Shown: positions 63,648-64,000 of the stretch, in pieces
Layout of the letters: each line of letters starts with the position of its first letter
How positions within the stretch are numbered: position 1 is the stretch's first letter
NCBI GenBank assembly: GCA_021774785.1
Contig: JAJFIQ010000019.1
Coordinates: forward strand, 868,001-932,000
Length of the DNA: 64,000 nt
Direction: 5' to 3'
Origin: Emcibacter sp.
GTDB taxonomy: Bacteria > Pseudomonadota > Alphaproteobacteria > Sphingomonadales > Emcibacteraceae
Translations under genes and position numbers: made by a program
The notes under the pieces: model-generated
The model's database searches: none
The model's input: only the letters and a program-made list of their open reading frames with translations
What the model was told of the DNA's origin: nothing

Positions 63648-64000
63648 ACGCACTCGGATCATATTTAATCAAGCTTATTAAAGCCCAGGGTCCGATTACT
63701 ATCGCCACATTCATGGCTGAAGCTCTGGGCAATGCAAAATATGGCTATTACATGAAAAAGGATCCTTTCGGGCAAAAGGGAGACTTCACGACGGCACCGG
63801 AAATAAGCCAGATGTTTGGCGAGATGATCGGTCTGTGGCATGGTATCAACTGGCTTAATATGGGCAGCCCGGACAAAACCCACCTCATAGAAATAGGCCC
63901 CGGACGGGGAACCCTGATGCAGGATGTATTGCGGACCATGAAGGTTATCCCCGGCCTGATGGATGCCATAGAAGTTCATTTGGTTGAGATGTCCCCGGCA
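63644..64000 (+). CDS. MidA/NDUFAF7-family SAM-dependent methyltransferase (partial)
   Basis: Only the first 119 residues are in the window. ITIATFMAEALGNAKYGYYM, the motif GDFTTAPEISQMFGEMIGLW and the SAM loop LIEIGPGRGTLMQDVL identify the family whose mitochondrial member NDUFAF7 dimethylates an arginine of complex I. The ATG overlaps the lgt stop, a common alphaproteobacterial lgt arrangement. The frame stays open to the window edge. Confidence 0.9.
   Translation, partial: MNALGSYLIKLIKAQGPITIATFMAEALGNAKYGYYMKKDPFGQKGDFTTAPEISQMFGEMIGLWHGINWLNMGSPDKTHLIEIGPGRGTLMQDVLRTMKVIPGLMDAIEVHLVEMSPA

Noticed and set aside
1-64000. CRISPR arrays, tRNA or rRNA genes, insertion sequences, phage genes
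   Set aside because: No regularly spaced direct repeats, tRNA-like cloverleaf sequences, or transposase or integrase motifs were seen; intergenic gaps are short and mostly accounted for.

Overview
The window is a gene-dense chromosomal segment, probably from a free-living, aerobic, moderately low-GC alphaproteobacterium. Several conserved blocks support this: rpsF-rpsR-rplI, fabD-fabG-acpP-fabF-mltG, yicC-gmk, radA-cvpA-purF followed by an overlapping short-chain dehydrogenase, and ubiK-ybjN-proC with lgt and a MidA-type methyltransferase. A marine Kordiimonadales, Emcibacterales or Sneathiellales-like lineage fits, but that is inference; there is no rRNA in the window. I saw no phage, integrase, transposase, CRISPR array or tRNA.

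Layout. 0-10 kb: pepA-holC runs left. lptD-surA-pdxA-rsmA runs right (outer-membrane biogenesis, pyridoxal phosphate synthesis, 16S rRNA methylation). gmk and yicC run left. 10-16 kb: a lone short-chain dehydrogenase, then the fatty-acid synthesis cluster with mltG, and the divergent rpsF-rpsR-rplI operon ending in a clear terminator. 16.4-20.2 kb: three tandem DUF547 genes for predicted exported proteins lie between rplI and dnaB; the middle one is frameshifted at an A9 run. 20.3-28.9 kb: dnaB-alr-mlaE-mlaF-radA-cvpA-purF-SDR is tightly packed, then comes a palindromic intergenic repeat. 29-39.6 kb: cysS-gltX, nadE, a class II DAHP synthase and glutathione reductase run left; a DUF945 protein runs right; a DEAD-box helicase runs left.

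39.8-51.7 kb is an amino-acid catabolic region. It has a complete branched-chain 2-oxoacid dehydrogenase operon (E1 alpha, E1 beta, E2, E3) divergent from an Lrp/AsnC regulator, kynureninase divergent from an arylformamidase-like hydrolase, a leucine-type dehydrogenase divergent from a second Lrp/AsnC regulator, and a penicillin-acylase-family Ntn hydrolase. With ilvE at 58-59 kb, the window encodes transamination or oxidative deamination of branched-chain amino acids and oxidative decarboxylation of the resulting oxoacids.

51.7-64 kb: molybdenum-cofactor accessory genes (a two-domain cofactor-binding/nucleotidyltransferase protein and XdhC), a VOC protein, a MarR-GNAT fusion, argG, a 58-codon exported peptide plus exported esterase behind a good promoter and dyad, ilvE with a divergent MarR gene, an HTH/DUF2975 membrane-protein pair with an elaborately structured leader, then proC-ybjN-ubiK and lgt with a truncated MidA-family gene at the right edge.

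The least explained parts are the cysteine-less DUF547 array, the nested inverted repeats ahead of the DUF2975 gene, the dyad over the MarR start codon, and the small secreted peptide.
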